From: Solibacteraceae bacterium
GTDB lineage: Bacteria; Acidobacteriota; Terriglobia; Bryobacterales; Bryobacteraceae
DNA length: 64,000 bases
NCBI GenBank assembly: GCA_026984795.1
Contig: JALSRK010000006.1
Location: 1 to 64,000 of the forward strand
Direction of reading: 5' to 3'
The notes under the pieces were generated by a model. The model made no database searches. It saw only the letters and a list, made by a program, of their open reading frames with translations, and was not told the origin of the DNA. Positions 32,855-40,362 of the stretch are shown piece by piece. The stretch's first letter is position 1. Every line of letters starts with the position of its first letter. The translations under genes and the position numbers were made by a program.

Positions 32855-34774
32855 ATGTCAGAATTCACGCAAGAAGGCCGGTTGATCGCCATCGACACGC
32901 CGCTGGGCCCCGATGTTCTCTTGCTGCGATCCTTCACCGGCACGGAGGGTATGTCGCAGATCTTTCGGTTCCGTCTCGACATGCTGAGCACCGACTTCAA
33001 CATCAATTTCGACGACATCGTCGGCAAGAGGGTCACCATCCGCATCCTGCTCGAGGACGGCAGCTACCGGTATCTGAACGGCTACATCAGCCGGTTCGCC
33101 CAGCTACCCGTCGAAGGCCACCTGGCCCGCTACGAAGCCGAGATGGTGCCCTGGCTCTGGTTCCTCACCCGGGCCGCCGACTGCCGGATCTTCCAGGAAA
33201 AGAGCGTCCCGGACATCATCTCGAAGGTCTTCAAGGACTACGGCTTCTCCGACTTCGAGCTGAAGCTTCAGAAAAGTTACGAGCCTCGCGTCTACTGCGT
33301 CCAGTACCGCGAAACGGCGGCCAACTTCGTTATGCGCCTGATGGAGGAAGAGGGCATCTTCTTCTTCTTCCGGCATGAGAACGGCAGCCACGTCATGGTG
33401 ATCGGCGACGCACCGTCTGTCCACCAGCCCATTCCACAGCAGCCGCTGATCCGTTACGAGCACACTCTGGGGCCCGCTCCCGAGCGGGGAGAGGACGTCA
33501 TCACCGAGTGGCGCTACGAGCATGAGCTGCGCACCGGCCGTTACGCGCTGAACGACTACAACTTCGAGACGCCCTCCACCAGCCTGCTCTCCCAGATCGA
33601 CAGCACCATCGACCAGGGCGGCAACAAGAAGTACGAGGTCTACGACTATCCGGGCGACTATCTGGACCGAAGCCGCGGCGACAAACTCGTCCGCCTGCGA
33701 ATCGAAGAGGAAGAGACGCCGCACGAGGTGGTCTCCGGCGCCAGCAACTGCCGGGCCCTTGCTGTCGGCTTCGCCTTCGAACTCACCGACCACGAGCGTC
33801 GCGACCAGAACGTCGAGTACGTGGTCACCTCCATCGCCCACAGCGGCCACAGCGGCGCCTTCATCGCCGGCACGCCCGGCGAAGGCGCCAGCTACGCCAA
33901 CCGCTTCACCTGCATCCCGTCTCGCGTCCCTTACCGGCCGCTGCGCAAGACGCCGAAACCGGTCGTCGAGGGCGTGCAGACGGCCGTAGTGGTCGGCCCG
34001 TCGGGCGAAGAGATCTACACGGACAAGTACGGCCGCGTGAAGGTCCAGTTCCACTGGGACCGCCTCGGCAAGAAGAACGAGAAGAGTTCCTGCTGGATCC
34101 GCGTCTCCGAGCCTTGGGCCGGCAAGAACTGGGGCGCCGTGTTCCTGCCCCGCATCGGGCAAGAGGTGATTGTCGATTTCCTGGAGGGCGACCCCGACCG
34201 GCCCATCATCACCGGGCGCGTCTACAACGCCGAACAGATGCCGCCCTACAAGCTTCCGGATCATCAGACCCGCAGCGGCATCAAGACCCGCAGCACGAAG
34301 GGCGGCGGCGGCTCCAACTACAACGAGATCCGTTTCGAGGACAAGAAGGGCCAGGAAGAGATTCACATCCACGCCGAGCGGAACCTGCGCACGATGGTGG
34401 AAGCCGACGAAACCCGGACGGTCGGCGGCCAGCGGACCACGACCATCCAGAAAGACGACAAGCTCACCGTCAAGGAGGGCGACCGGATCGTCATCGTCGA
34501 GCAGAAGGACCACAAGACCGAGGTCTCGATGGGCAACCATGACACCCAGGTCAAGATGGGCAACCGCACCGCCAAAATCAGCATGGGCAACGAGGAAGTG
34601 GAAGTCAGCCTCGGCAACGTCACCCACAAGGCCCCGGTCGGAACTTACAAAGTGGAAGCGATGACGGTGAAGGTGCAGGCCACCGCCATGATCGAGCTGG
34701 TCTGCGGCGCCAGCAAGATCACCATGAATCCGGGCATGATCATCATGCAGGCGCCGCTGATCAAGATCAACTGA
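32855..34774 (+). CDS. vgrG: T6SS spike protein VgrG (TssI)
   Basis: A 639-residue VgrG. The gp27-like part begins with LIAIDTPLGPDVLLLRSFTGTE and contains YVVTSIAHSGHSG; the OB-fold gp5 part has YGRVKVQFHWDRLGKKNEKSSC and WAGKNWGAVFLPRIGQEVIV, followed by PIITGRVYNAEQMPPY. After residue 500 comes the beta-helical needle (IRFEDKKGQEEIHIHAERNL), then a run of four 9-residue repeats and a short end. There is no C-terminal enzymatic domain. It trimerises on top of the Hcp tube and is capped by the PAAR protein encoded next. Confidence 0.98.
   Translation: MSEFTQEGRLIAIDTPLGPDVLLLRSFTGTEGMSQIFRFRLDMLSTDFNINFDDIVGKRVTIRILLEDGSYRYLNGYISRFAQLPVEGHLARYEAEMVPWLWFLTRAADCRIFQEKSVPDIISKVFKDYGFSDFELKLQKSYEPRVYCVQYRETAANFVMRLMEEEGIFFFFRHENGSHVMVIGDAPSVHQPIPQQPLIRYEHTLGPAPERGEDVITEWRYEHELRTGRYALNDYNFETPSTSLLSQIDSTIDQGGNKKYEVYDYPGDYLDRSRGDKLVRLRIEEEETPHEVVSGASNCRALAVGFAFELTDHERRDQNVEYVVTSIAHSGHSGAFIAGTPGEGASYANRFTCIPSRVPYRPLRKTPKPVVEGVQTAVVVGPSGEEIYTDKYGRVKVQFHWDRLGKKNEKSSCWIRVSEPWAGKNWGAVFLPRIGQEVIVDFLEGDPDRPIITGRVYNAEQMPPYKLPDHQTRSGIKTRSTKGGGGSNYNEIRFEDKKGQEEIHIHAERNLRTMVEADETRTVGGQRTTTIQKDDKLTVKEGDRIVIVEQKDHKTEVSMGNHDTQVKMGNRTAKISMGNEEVEVSLGNVTHKAPVGTYKVEAMTVKVQATAMIELVCGASKITMNPGMIIMQAPLIKIN
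34523..34630 (+). repeat. Four tandem 27-nt/9-residue repeats in the VgrG needle
   Basis: Residues about 557-592 of VgrG consist of four in-register 9-mers of pattern [VI]-x-[ML]-G-N-x4: VSMGNHDTQ, VKMGNRTAK, ISMGNEEVE, VSLGNVTHK. The spacing fits rungs of a triple-stranded beta-helix, so the run probably lengthens the spike needle. Nucleotide identity among repeats is partial, so the repeats are not recent. Confidence 0.85.
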
Positions 34775-34784
34775 GGGGACCACA

Positions 34785-35831
34785 GTGTTACCGGCAGCGC
34801 GTATTACCGATACCACCGCCCATGGCGGCCTCATCACCACCGCCTTCCCCACCGTCTTGATCGGCAACCGGCCGGCCGCGCGGATTACCGACATGCATAC
34901 CTGTCCGCTGTCCACCGGGCCGGTCCCCCATGTCGGCGGCCCTATCATCTTAGGCGCCTTTACGGTCCTGACCGGCAACATGCCCCAGTCCCGGATTTCC
35001 GATACGGCCATCTGCGTCGGCCCGCCGGACACGATCGTCGTGGGCGAATTCACCGTCCTGGTCGGGATGGCGGGAGGCGCGGGGCTGGGCGGGCTTCTGG
35101 CGGGCCTGGGCATGGCTATAGGGGCACTCTTGAAGCCACCTTACCCACGCGCCGCGATGCGCCCGGATGGGACTGTCGTCACCGAATACAACGAGTACAT
35201 AACTATTGAGGGCTCACCGGAGTATCAGGCCGCGGTGGCCCACGATCTGGATCAGTTCCTTTCGACGAAGACCGGCAAGGAATGGGCGAAACGCTACGAG
35301 AAGACCGGGCGGAAGACAACCATCCAGCCGATCCCCTCGGGCAAGAACCATGCGAATGCGTACGCCCGGGCCGCATCGAAAAACGCTTATCTGAAGTCTG
35401 ACAAGACCCCTGGGGCAGGCTCCGACTCGACGGTGATGTACAACCCGTCGTTGCACCTTACATACAAGGCCGAGGACGGCAGTACTCAAACCCTGGAGCC
35501 GAGTGATGTATTGGCCCACGAGCTTATCCACTCGCTGCACAACGCCGAAGGGACCAACAGGAGGAAGTTCAAGGATCCAAAGGACCCATCCGACAACCAG
35601 GAGGAAGCCCAGACGATCGGCGTCCACGGTTTCGAGAAAGAACCGGTCTCGGAACGCAGCCTCATGAAAGAGAAAGGAAAGCCGGTCCGGCCGAACCACA
35701 ACGCGGCAACATCGCTGACTTACCGGGACGAGGCGGGCAACTGGTACAACATGCGCCGGGGGCCCAACGGAAAATGGACCCGATCCAAGGCGAAGGCGCC
35801 CCCGGGGGCCGACTGGCGTCCCAGCAGGTAG
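34785..35831 (+). CDS. PAAR protein with C-terminal HExxH metallopeptidase domain (M91/NleD-like), T6SS effector
   Basis: A 348-residue protein. Residues 1-95 form a PAAR spike tip (PAARITDTTAHGG, GNRPAARITDMHTCPLS, GNMPQSRISDTAICVGPPD). A Gly/Ala/Leu-rich hydrophobic stretch (94-117) links it to a C-terminal toxin-like domain with HELIH at 245-249 (SDVLAHELIHSLHNAEG) and an acidic pair E273/E274 in NQEEAQTIG that could supply the third zinc ligand. Spacing and the DVLxHELxH context recall NleD-type M91 peptidases. GTG start with GAGGGG upstream, 10 nt after vgrG. The hydrophobic stretch could aid membrane passage or chaperone binding. Target unknown. Confidence 0.85.
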   Translation: MLPAARITDTTAHGGLITTAFPTVLIGNRPAARITDMHTCPLSTGPVPHVGGPIILGAFTVLTGNMPQSRISDTAICVGPPDTIVVGEFTVLVGMAGGAGLGGLLAGLGMAIGALLKPPYPRAAMRPDGTVVTEYNEYITIEGSPEYQAAVAHDLDQFLSTKTGKEWAKRYEKTGRKTTIQPIPSGKNHANAYARAASKNAYLKSDKTPGAGSDSTVMYNPSLHLTYKAEDGSTQTLEPSDVLAHELIHSLHNAEGTNRRKFKDPKDPSDNQEEAQTIGVHGFEKEPVSERSLMKEKGKPVRPNHNAATSLTYRDEAGNWYNMRRGPNGKWTRSKAKAPPGADWRPSR

Positions 35832-35837
35832 GCCCCG

Positions 35838-36527
35838 ATGGAGGAAATTGCGGACGTTTCCCGAAGACGGTTGCTGGCATGGGTTGCCGGCGCGTTGGGC
35901 GCCGCGTTCTCGTGTCGGCGGGAGGCGAGAGAGGGCCATATGAATTCAGCCGAAGCACGATCCACTGACGTGATTCTGAGAGCAGCCTTTCAATTGACTC
36001 CGGAAGAGCTGCGAGTCGCCTACCGGCTCGAAAACCACAGCCGGTCCGTGCTGGCCGTCTATGACGGCGCGGGCACTCCGGCTCCCGACGATACCGAAAG
36101 CTGGCCTGATCTTACAGAAAATGTCTACCTGAGCTTTCAGGAACCGGCAACGCTGCATCTCAAGCGGATCCGTCCTCCGCTGCCCGAGGATGAGGACATC
36201 ACGTTCGTCAACATCCCGGTCGCCAGCCGCCTCGAGCCCGGGGCTGTCCGCAGAACCCGGTTCGCTTTGAAGCTGCCGCTCTCGGAGTTCAACGAGTACT
36301 ACCCGGACTATCCCGGCGCACAGTGGGCGGAACGCACCGCCACGGAAGTGCAGCTCTGGATCGGATACTTCCGGGCCACCCCCGAAACGGAATTCCAGCC
36401 GCTGCCGGACGCGCCTCACATATTTTCGCTGGGCGGGCAATTCGGCGAACAGGAGTTCGTCACCGCCAGGCAAGCCCTGACGGTCAAGGTCCGCGTCCGG
36501 ACCGACCCCGTCTTCCAGCGTCTTTGA
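35838..36527 (+). CDS. Unknown exported protein, candidate immunity protein
   Basis: A 229-residue protein starting 7 nt after the PAAR-peptidase gene. The N-terminus has a twin-arginine-like stretch (SRRRLLAWVAGALGAAFSC) with a Cys at 26 that could be a lipoprotein site, though the lipobox is not ideal. The rest is a beta-rich domain (DVILRAAFQLTPEELRVAYR, LSFQEPATLHLKRIRPP, SRLEPGAVRRTRFALKLPL) with no family I recognise. Being directly behind a predicted toxic peptidase and predicted to be periplasmic, it is a good candidate for the cognate immunity protein. That role is inference. Confidence 0.6.
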   Translation: MEEIADVSRRRLLAWVAGALGAAFSCRREAREGHMNSAEARSTDVILRAAFQLTPEELRVAYRLENHSRSVLAVYDGAGTPAPDDTESWPDLTENVYLSFQEPATLHLKRIRPPLPEDEDITFVNIPVASRLEPGAVRRTRFALKLPLSEFNEYYPDYPGAQWAERTATEVQLWIGYFRATPETEFQPLPDAPHIFSLGGQFGEQEFVTARQALTVKVRVRTDPVFQRL

Positions 36528-36530
36528 GCC

Positions 36531-37343
36531 ATGGCCCTAGTGATCGAAATCTCCGCCCCTGCCCGACGCTTCACCGTCGCCAAGGCCCAGCGGCTCACCG
36601 TCGGGCGCACCGAGGCCGCCCGCCTCACCGTCCCTCAGGACACCTCGCTCGACGACGTCCACTTCCTGCTCGACTACGACGGCGCGAAGGTCCGCCTCGA
36701 GAACACCAGCAAGAAGGGCACGCTCGTCAACGGCAAACGCGCCGACAAGGCCGAGCTCGGCGACGGTGACCGCATCACCGCCGGCCGCACCACCTTCCTT
36801 CTCCACACGCCCGTCCCTCCGGACAAAGTCACTGGCGAGGTGCTGCTCGGCTCCTGGTCCATCAAGACCGTGCCCGAAGGCTGGGAGCTGCTCGAGGGCT
36901 TCGGTTTCCGCCGCAAGGGCGGCCGGGAGTTCGTTCACAACCTGGCGTTCACCGAAGACCTGCTCGAGGACGGCCAGACCCTCGACGCCTACCTCGAACG
37001 CCAGCAGCTCGGCCTCCGCGCCTTTCTCGAGAAGGAAGACGTCTCGTTCGAGAGGCATGAGCCGGCGCCCGTCGCCGGGGCCGAAGAGACGCTCACCGTC
37101 TCCGTCCAGGCCACCCCGCCCGGCGGGCCCGAAGGAGGCGTGCTCCAGTGGCAGATCTACGCGCGGCGCGAGCGGCTGCTCGGCGTAGTCACCGCCACCT
37201 TCCGGCCGTCGGAGAACGCCGAGGCCGAGCGGTTCCTCCGCGCACTCGCCAAGGTTCTGGAACTGCGGCCCGCCGCCCCGCCTCCGCCGGAGCCGGCTCC
37301 GCCGGGAGCCGGGACACCCGGCGAGGCAGCCGCCGGGGCCTGA
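36531..37343 (+). CDS. FHA domain fused to a DcrB/DUF1795-like domain
   Basis: A 270-residue cytoplasmic protein. Residues about 15-90 are an FHA domain: GRTEAARL, the SLDDVHFLL segment and LENTSKKGTLVNGKRAD carry the Gly-Arg, Ser-x-x-His-like and Asn-Gly features that bind phosphothreonine. Residues about 95-245 resemble DcrB/DUF1795 (SWSIKTVPEGWELLEGFGF, DGQTLDAYLERQQLGL, RERLLGVVTATF), the fold of Eag-type effector chaperones. A Pro/Ala-rich tail closes the chain. It ends the T6SS locus, 3 nt after the candidate immunity gene. It may load the PAAR effector under phosphorylation control. No kinase (PpkA) or phosphatase (PppA) gene is in the window. Confidence 0.8.
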   Translation: MALVIEISAPARRFTVAKAQRLTVGRTEAARLTVPQDTSLDDVHFLLDYDGAKVRLENTSKKGTLVNGKRADKAELGDGDRITAGRTTFLLHTPVPPDKVTGEVLLGSWSIKTVPEGWELLEGFGFRRKGGREFVHNLAFTEDLLEDGQTLDAYLERQQLGLRAFLEKEDVSFERHEPAPVAGAEETLTVSVQATPPGGPEGGVLQWQIYARRERLLGVVTATFRPSENAEAERFLRALAKVLELRPAAPPPPEPAPPGAGTPGEAAAGA

Positions 37344-37368
37344 CCGCCCGAAGCAGTAGAATGGCTTC

Positions 37369-38232
37369 ATGGCCTGGGACTGGAGACCTGTAGCGCTGGG
37401 AATCTTCGCCGCCTTCGCTATGAGCTGCGGGAGCGCCGTGGGGACCTCGCCCGCCGCCGAGCCGCCTCCCAATACGCTCACCGCGAAAGAACAAGCGGCC
37501 GGCTGGCGGCTGCTGTTCGACGGAAAGACGCTCGACGGATGGGAAGATCCCGCCAAGGAAACCCCGCCCGGCGACGCCTGGACCGTCGAGGACGGCTGCA
37601 TCAAGGCCGTCGCCCGCCCGCGGATCCGCGAGGACCTCTTCACCCTGGAAAGCTTCGGCGACTTCGAGCTGTCTTTCGAGTGGAAGATCTCCCCGCGCGG
37701 CAACAGCGGCGTCAAGTACCGTGTCCAGGACCGCGCCGTGCTGATCAAGGGCAAGACCAACCCCAACGCGAAGCGCTTCGAAGACATCGTGGACTACGAG
37801 TTGGAGCACCGGTTAGGAGACCGCTCAAAAATCGGCCCCGACGACAAGATGGAAGAGTACGTGATCGCCTTCGAGTACCAGCTCATCGACGATCAGGGAC
37901 ATCCCGACGCCCGGCGCGGCGGCGACCGGGTCACCGGCGCCATCTACTCGATGGTCGCGCCCACCAGCCACCCCACCCGGCCCGCGGGCGAGTGGAACCG
38001 TTCCCGCATCGTGCTCCGCGGCAACCACGTGGAACACTGGCTCAACGGCGAGAAGGTGGTGGATACCGACCTGGACGCCCCCGGGATCGCCGCCGGTCTG
38101 GAGAAGCGCTGGGGAAAAGAGTCGCCGGTCTACCGTCTCCTCACCGAACAGCCCAGGAAGCGGACCCCCATCGCCCTGCAGCACCACAACGACGAAGCCT
38201 GGTTCCGCAGCATCAAGATCCGGCCGCTGTGA
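37369..38232 (+). CDS. DUF1080 (3-keto-disaccharide hydrolase-like) exported protein
   Basis: A 287-residue protein with a Cys-containing signal (GIFAAFAMSCGS, possible lipoprotein) and a DUF1080 domain: GWRLLFDGKTLDGWED, DFELSFEWKISPRGNSGVKYR, GEWNRSRIVLRGNHVEHWLNGEKV and the closing IALQHHNDEAWFRSIKIRPL. The family has a concanavalin-like fold; some members hydrolyse 3-keto-glycosides. It starts 25 nt after the T6SS locus but is functionally unrelated. Substrate unknown. Confidence 0.88.
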   Translation: MAWDWRPVALGIFAAFAMSCGSAVGTSPAAEPPPNTLTAKEQAAGWRLLFDGKTLDGWEDPAKETPPGDAWTVEDGCIKAVARPRIREDLFTLESFGDFELSFEWKISPRGNSGVKYRVQDRAVLIKGKTNPNAKRFEDIVDYELEHRLGDRSKIGPDDKMEEYVIAFEYQLIDDQGHPDARRGGDRVTGAIYSMVAPTSHPTRPAGEWNRSRIVLRGNHVEHWLNGEKVVDTDLDAPGIAAGLEKRWGKESPVYRLLTEQPRKRTPIALQHHNDEAWFRSIKIRPL

Positions 38233-38264
38233 GCGCTGCCCCTGCCTTCGCCTCCTAAGCGCCT

Positions 38265-38669
38265 TCACGTGCCCCGGCGGCCAAGGCGGAAGAAACAATA
38301 CGGCGCCAAGGCGATCCAGACGACCAGCAGCGCCCACACCCGTCCGGCGCTGAGATCGTAGTTCGCCAGCAGCGCGGCCCGCGGCCTCCCCGCCACGTAG
38401 CGCCCGAACAGGAACTCGAACGCTACGGTCATCACGAGCCAGACGAGGCCCACCGCCAGCGCCGCCCGGCCCGAGGGCAGCGGCCGCCGCCTCACGATCC
38501 AGCCGATGTAGAACCCGAACAGCACGATCGCCGTCAGGGTGGAGAGCTGATGGGCGCGCAGTTCGCTCATATATGGGGCGTAGGCCAGTTCCCGGAGCGT
38601 CCCGTTCACGATGGCGATTGCCAGCATCGGGAACCAGGCCGCCACGTATTGGAGCGTCACCCGCCGCAT
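38265..38669 (-). CDS. Small four-helix membrane protein of unknown function
   Basis: A 134-residue protein with about four transmembrane helices (VAAWFPMLAIAIVNGTL, LSTLTAIVLFGFYIGWIV, AALAVGLVWLVMTVAFEF, VWALLVVWIALAPYCFF). The motif REL near the first loop and FEFLFGRYV recur in short uncharacterised bacterial membrane proteins, but I cannot name a family. ATG at 38669 has GGTGGA upstream; a start at 38705 is possible. Convergent with the DUF1080 gene and divergent from comM. Confidence 0.7.
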   Translation of the reverse strand: MRRVTLQYVAAWFPMLAIAIVNGTLRELAYAPYMSELRAHQLSTLTAIVLFGFYIGWIVRRRPLPSGRAALAVGLVWLVMTVAFEFLFGRYVAGRPRAALLANYDLSAGRVWALLVVWIALAPYCFFRLGRRGT

Positions 38670-38782
38670 TTCCACCGGCCCCGCGTTCTGCCGCCGGGTC
38701 CCCACCCTATCACAGGAGCGCGGCCGCAGCCGTTGGAAAATTCTGGTGACGCCGCCGCGGGCGAGGCCACTGTTATTGAGAG

Positions 38783-40297
38783 ATGCTCTTCCGCACCCGC
38801 AGCGCCGCCGTGTTCGGGATCGACGCCCACCCCATCGACGTCGAAGTGGACATGTACGCCGGCTCGGAGCGCGATTTCGTCACCGTCGGCATGCCCGACA
38901 CAGCGGTGAAGGAGAGCCGGGAGCGGATCAAGTCCGCCCTGATGAACTCCGGCTTCGGCTATCCCTCGAAATCGGTCACCATCAACCTCGCCCCGGCCAA
39001 CGTGCGCAAAGAAGGGGCCGGATTCGACCTGCCCATGGCCCTCGGCATTCTGGGCGCCATGGGCATCGTCAAGAAGGCCGACGGACACCTGTTCGCCGGC
39101 GAGCTCTCCCTCGACGGCTCGGTCCGCCCCGTCCGCGGCGTCCTATCCATCGCGGTCTGCGCCCGCCAGACCGGCGCCCGCAAGCTCATCGTTCCCTGCG
39201 AGAACGCCGCCGAAGCCGCCGTCGTCGAAGGCGTCCGGGTCTACGGCGTCCAGCATCTGACCGAAGCCGTGGACGTGGTGAACGAGCCGGACCGCCACTC
39301 CCCCGCCCCGAAGGCCGCGCCCGCCGCCTCGAACGGCGGAGACGGGGAACTCGACTTTGCCGAAGTCCGGGGCCAGTTGAGCGCCAAGCGGGCTCTGATG
39401 GTCGCCGCCGCCGGGGCCCACAACGTCCTGATGATCGGTCCGCCCGGCAGTGGCAAGACGATGCTGGCCAAGCGCCTGCCGGGCATCCTTCCGCCCCTCA
39501 CCTTCGAAGAAGCCCTCGAAACGACCAAGATCCACAGCGTGGCCGGAACGCTGCCGCCGGATTCCGGCCTCTTGCTGGCCCGCCCCTTCCGCGCCCCGCA
39601 CCACACCGTCTCGGCCGCGGGCCTGATCGGCGGCGGCGCCGGCATGCCCGGTCCGGGCGAGGTCAGCCTGGCGCACAACGGCGTGCTCTTCTTGGACGAA
39701 CTCCCCGAGTTCCCCCGCAACATCCTGGAGCTGCTGCGCCAGCCGGTCGAGGACGGCTCGGTCACCCTGGCCCGCGCCAACATCACCCTTTCGTTCCCGG
39801 CCAACTTCATGCTCGTCGGAGCAATGAATCCCTGCCCGTGCGGCTATTACGGAGACGCCACGCGGGAGTGCCGCTGCACCGGGGCCATCATCCAGCGCTA
39901 TCTGGGCAAGATCAGCGGGCCGCTGCTCGACCGCATCGATCTCCATATCGAGGTGCCCGCGGTCGCCTACCGGGAGCTGCGGGGCAAGAGCGACGGCGTC
40001 TCCTCGGAGCAGATGCGCCAGCGGGTGCTGGCCGCGCGGGAGATCCAGCGCCGGCGGGGCTTCTACAACTCCCAGATCCCCCAGCGGCGTCTGCGGGAGC
40101 TGTGCGCCCTGGACGAGGCCGGCGAGCGCACCCTCGAGACGGCCGTCCGCCGCATGGGCCTCTCGGCCCGGGCCCATGACCGCATCCTCAAGGTCGCCCG
40201 CACCATCGCCGACCTGGGCGGCTCCGACGCCGTCTCGGCCAAGCACGTCGCCGAAGCGGTCCAGTACCGCAGCCTGGACCGCGAGTACTGGCAGTGA
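38783..40297 (+). CDS. comM: ComM/YifB-type Mg-chelatase-like AAA ATPase
   Basis: A 504-residue protein of the YifB family. The N-terminal ChlI-like domain has FGIDAHPIDVEVDM, VGMPDTAVKESRERIKSA and INLAPANVRKEGAGFDLPMA; the AAA+ core has Walker A GPPGSGKT (219-226), HHTVSAAGLIGGG, FLDELPEFPRNIL and NPCPCGYYGD; the C-terminal domain carries RLRELCALDEAGE. ComM is a hexameric helicase that aids branch migration during natural transformation, but most carriers are not known to be competent. Length normal. No competence genes adjacent. Confidence 0.95.
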   Translation: MLFRTRSAAVFGIDAHPIDVEVDMYAGSERDFVTVGMPDTAVKESRERIKSALMNSGFGYPSKSVTINLAPANVRKEGAGFDLPMALGILGAMGIVKKADGHLFAGELSLDGSVRPVRGVLSIAVCARQTGARKLIVPCENAAEAAVVEGVRVYGVQHLTEAVDVVNEPDRHSPAPKAAPAASNGGDGELDFAEVRGQLSAKRALMVAAAGAHNVLMIGPPGSGKTMLAKRLPGILPPLTFEEALETTKIHSVAGTLPPDSGLLLARPFRAPHHTVSAAGLIGGGAGMPGPGEVSLAHNGVLFLDELPEFPRNILELLRQPVEDGSVTLARANITLSFPANFMLVGAMNPCPCGYYGDATRECRCTGAIIQRYLGKISGPLLDRIDLHIEVPAVAYRELRGKSDGVSSEQMRQRVLAAREIQRRRGFYNSQIPQRRLRELCALDEAGERTLETAVRRMGLSARAHDRILKVARTIADLGGSDAVSAKHVAEAVQYRSLDREYWQ

Positions 40298-40362
40298 ACA
40301 CGGGCAGGTCCTGTCGGTCGGCCGCCTGAAGCGCTGGCCCGGGCTTATCCCCCCGCACGCCC

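Noticed and set aside
33104..35113. A 669-codon frame antisense to vgrG and the PAAR gene
   Set aside because: Shadow of the codon bias on the other strand; crosses two real genes and has no family features.
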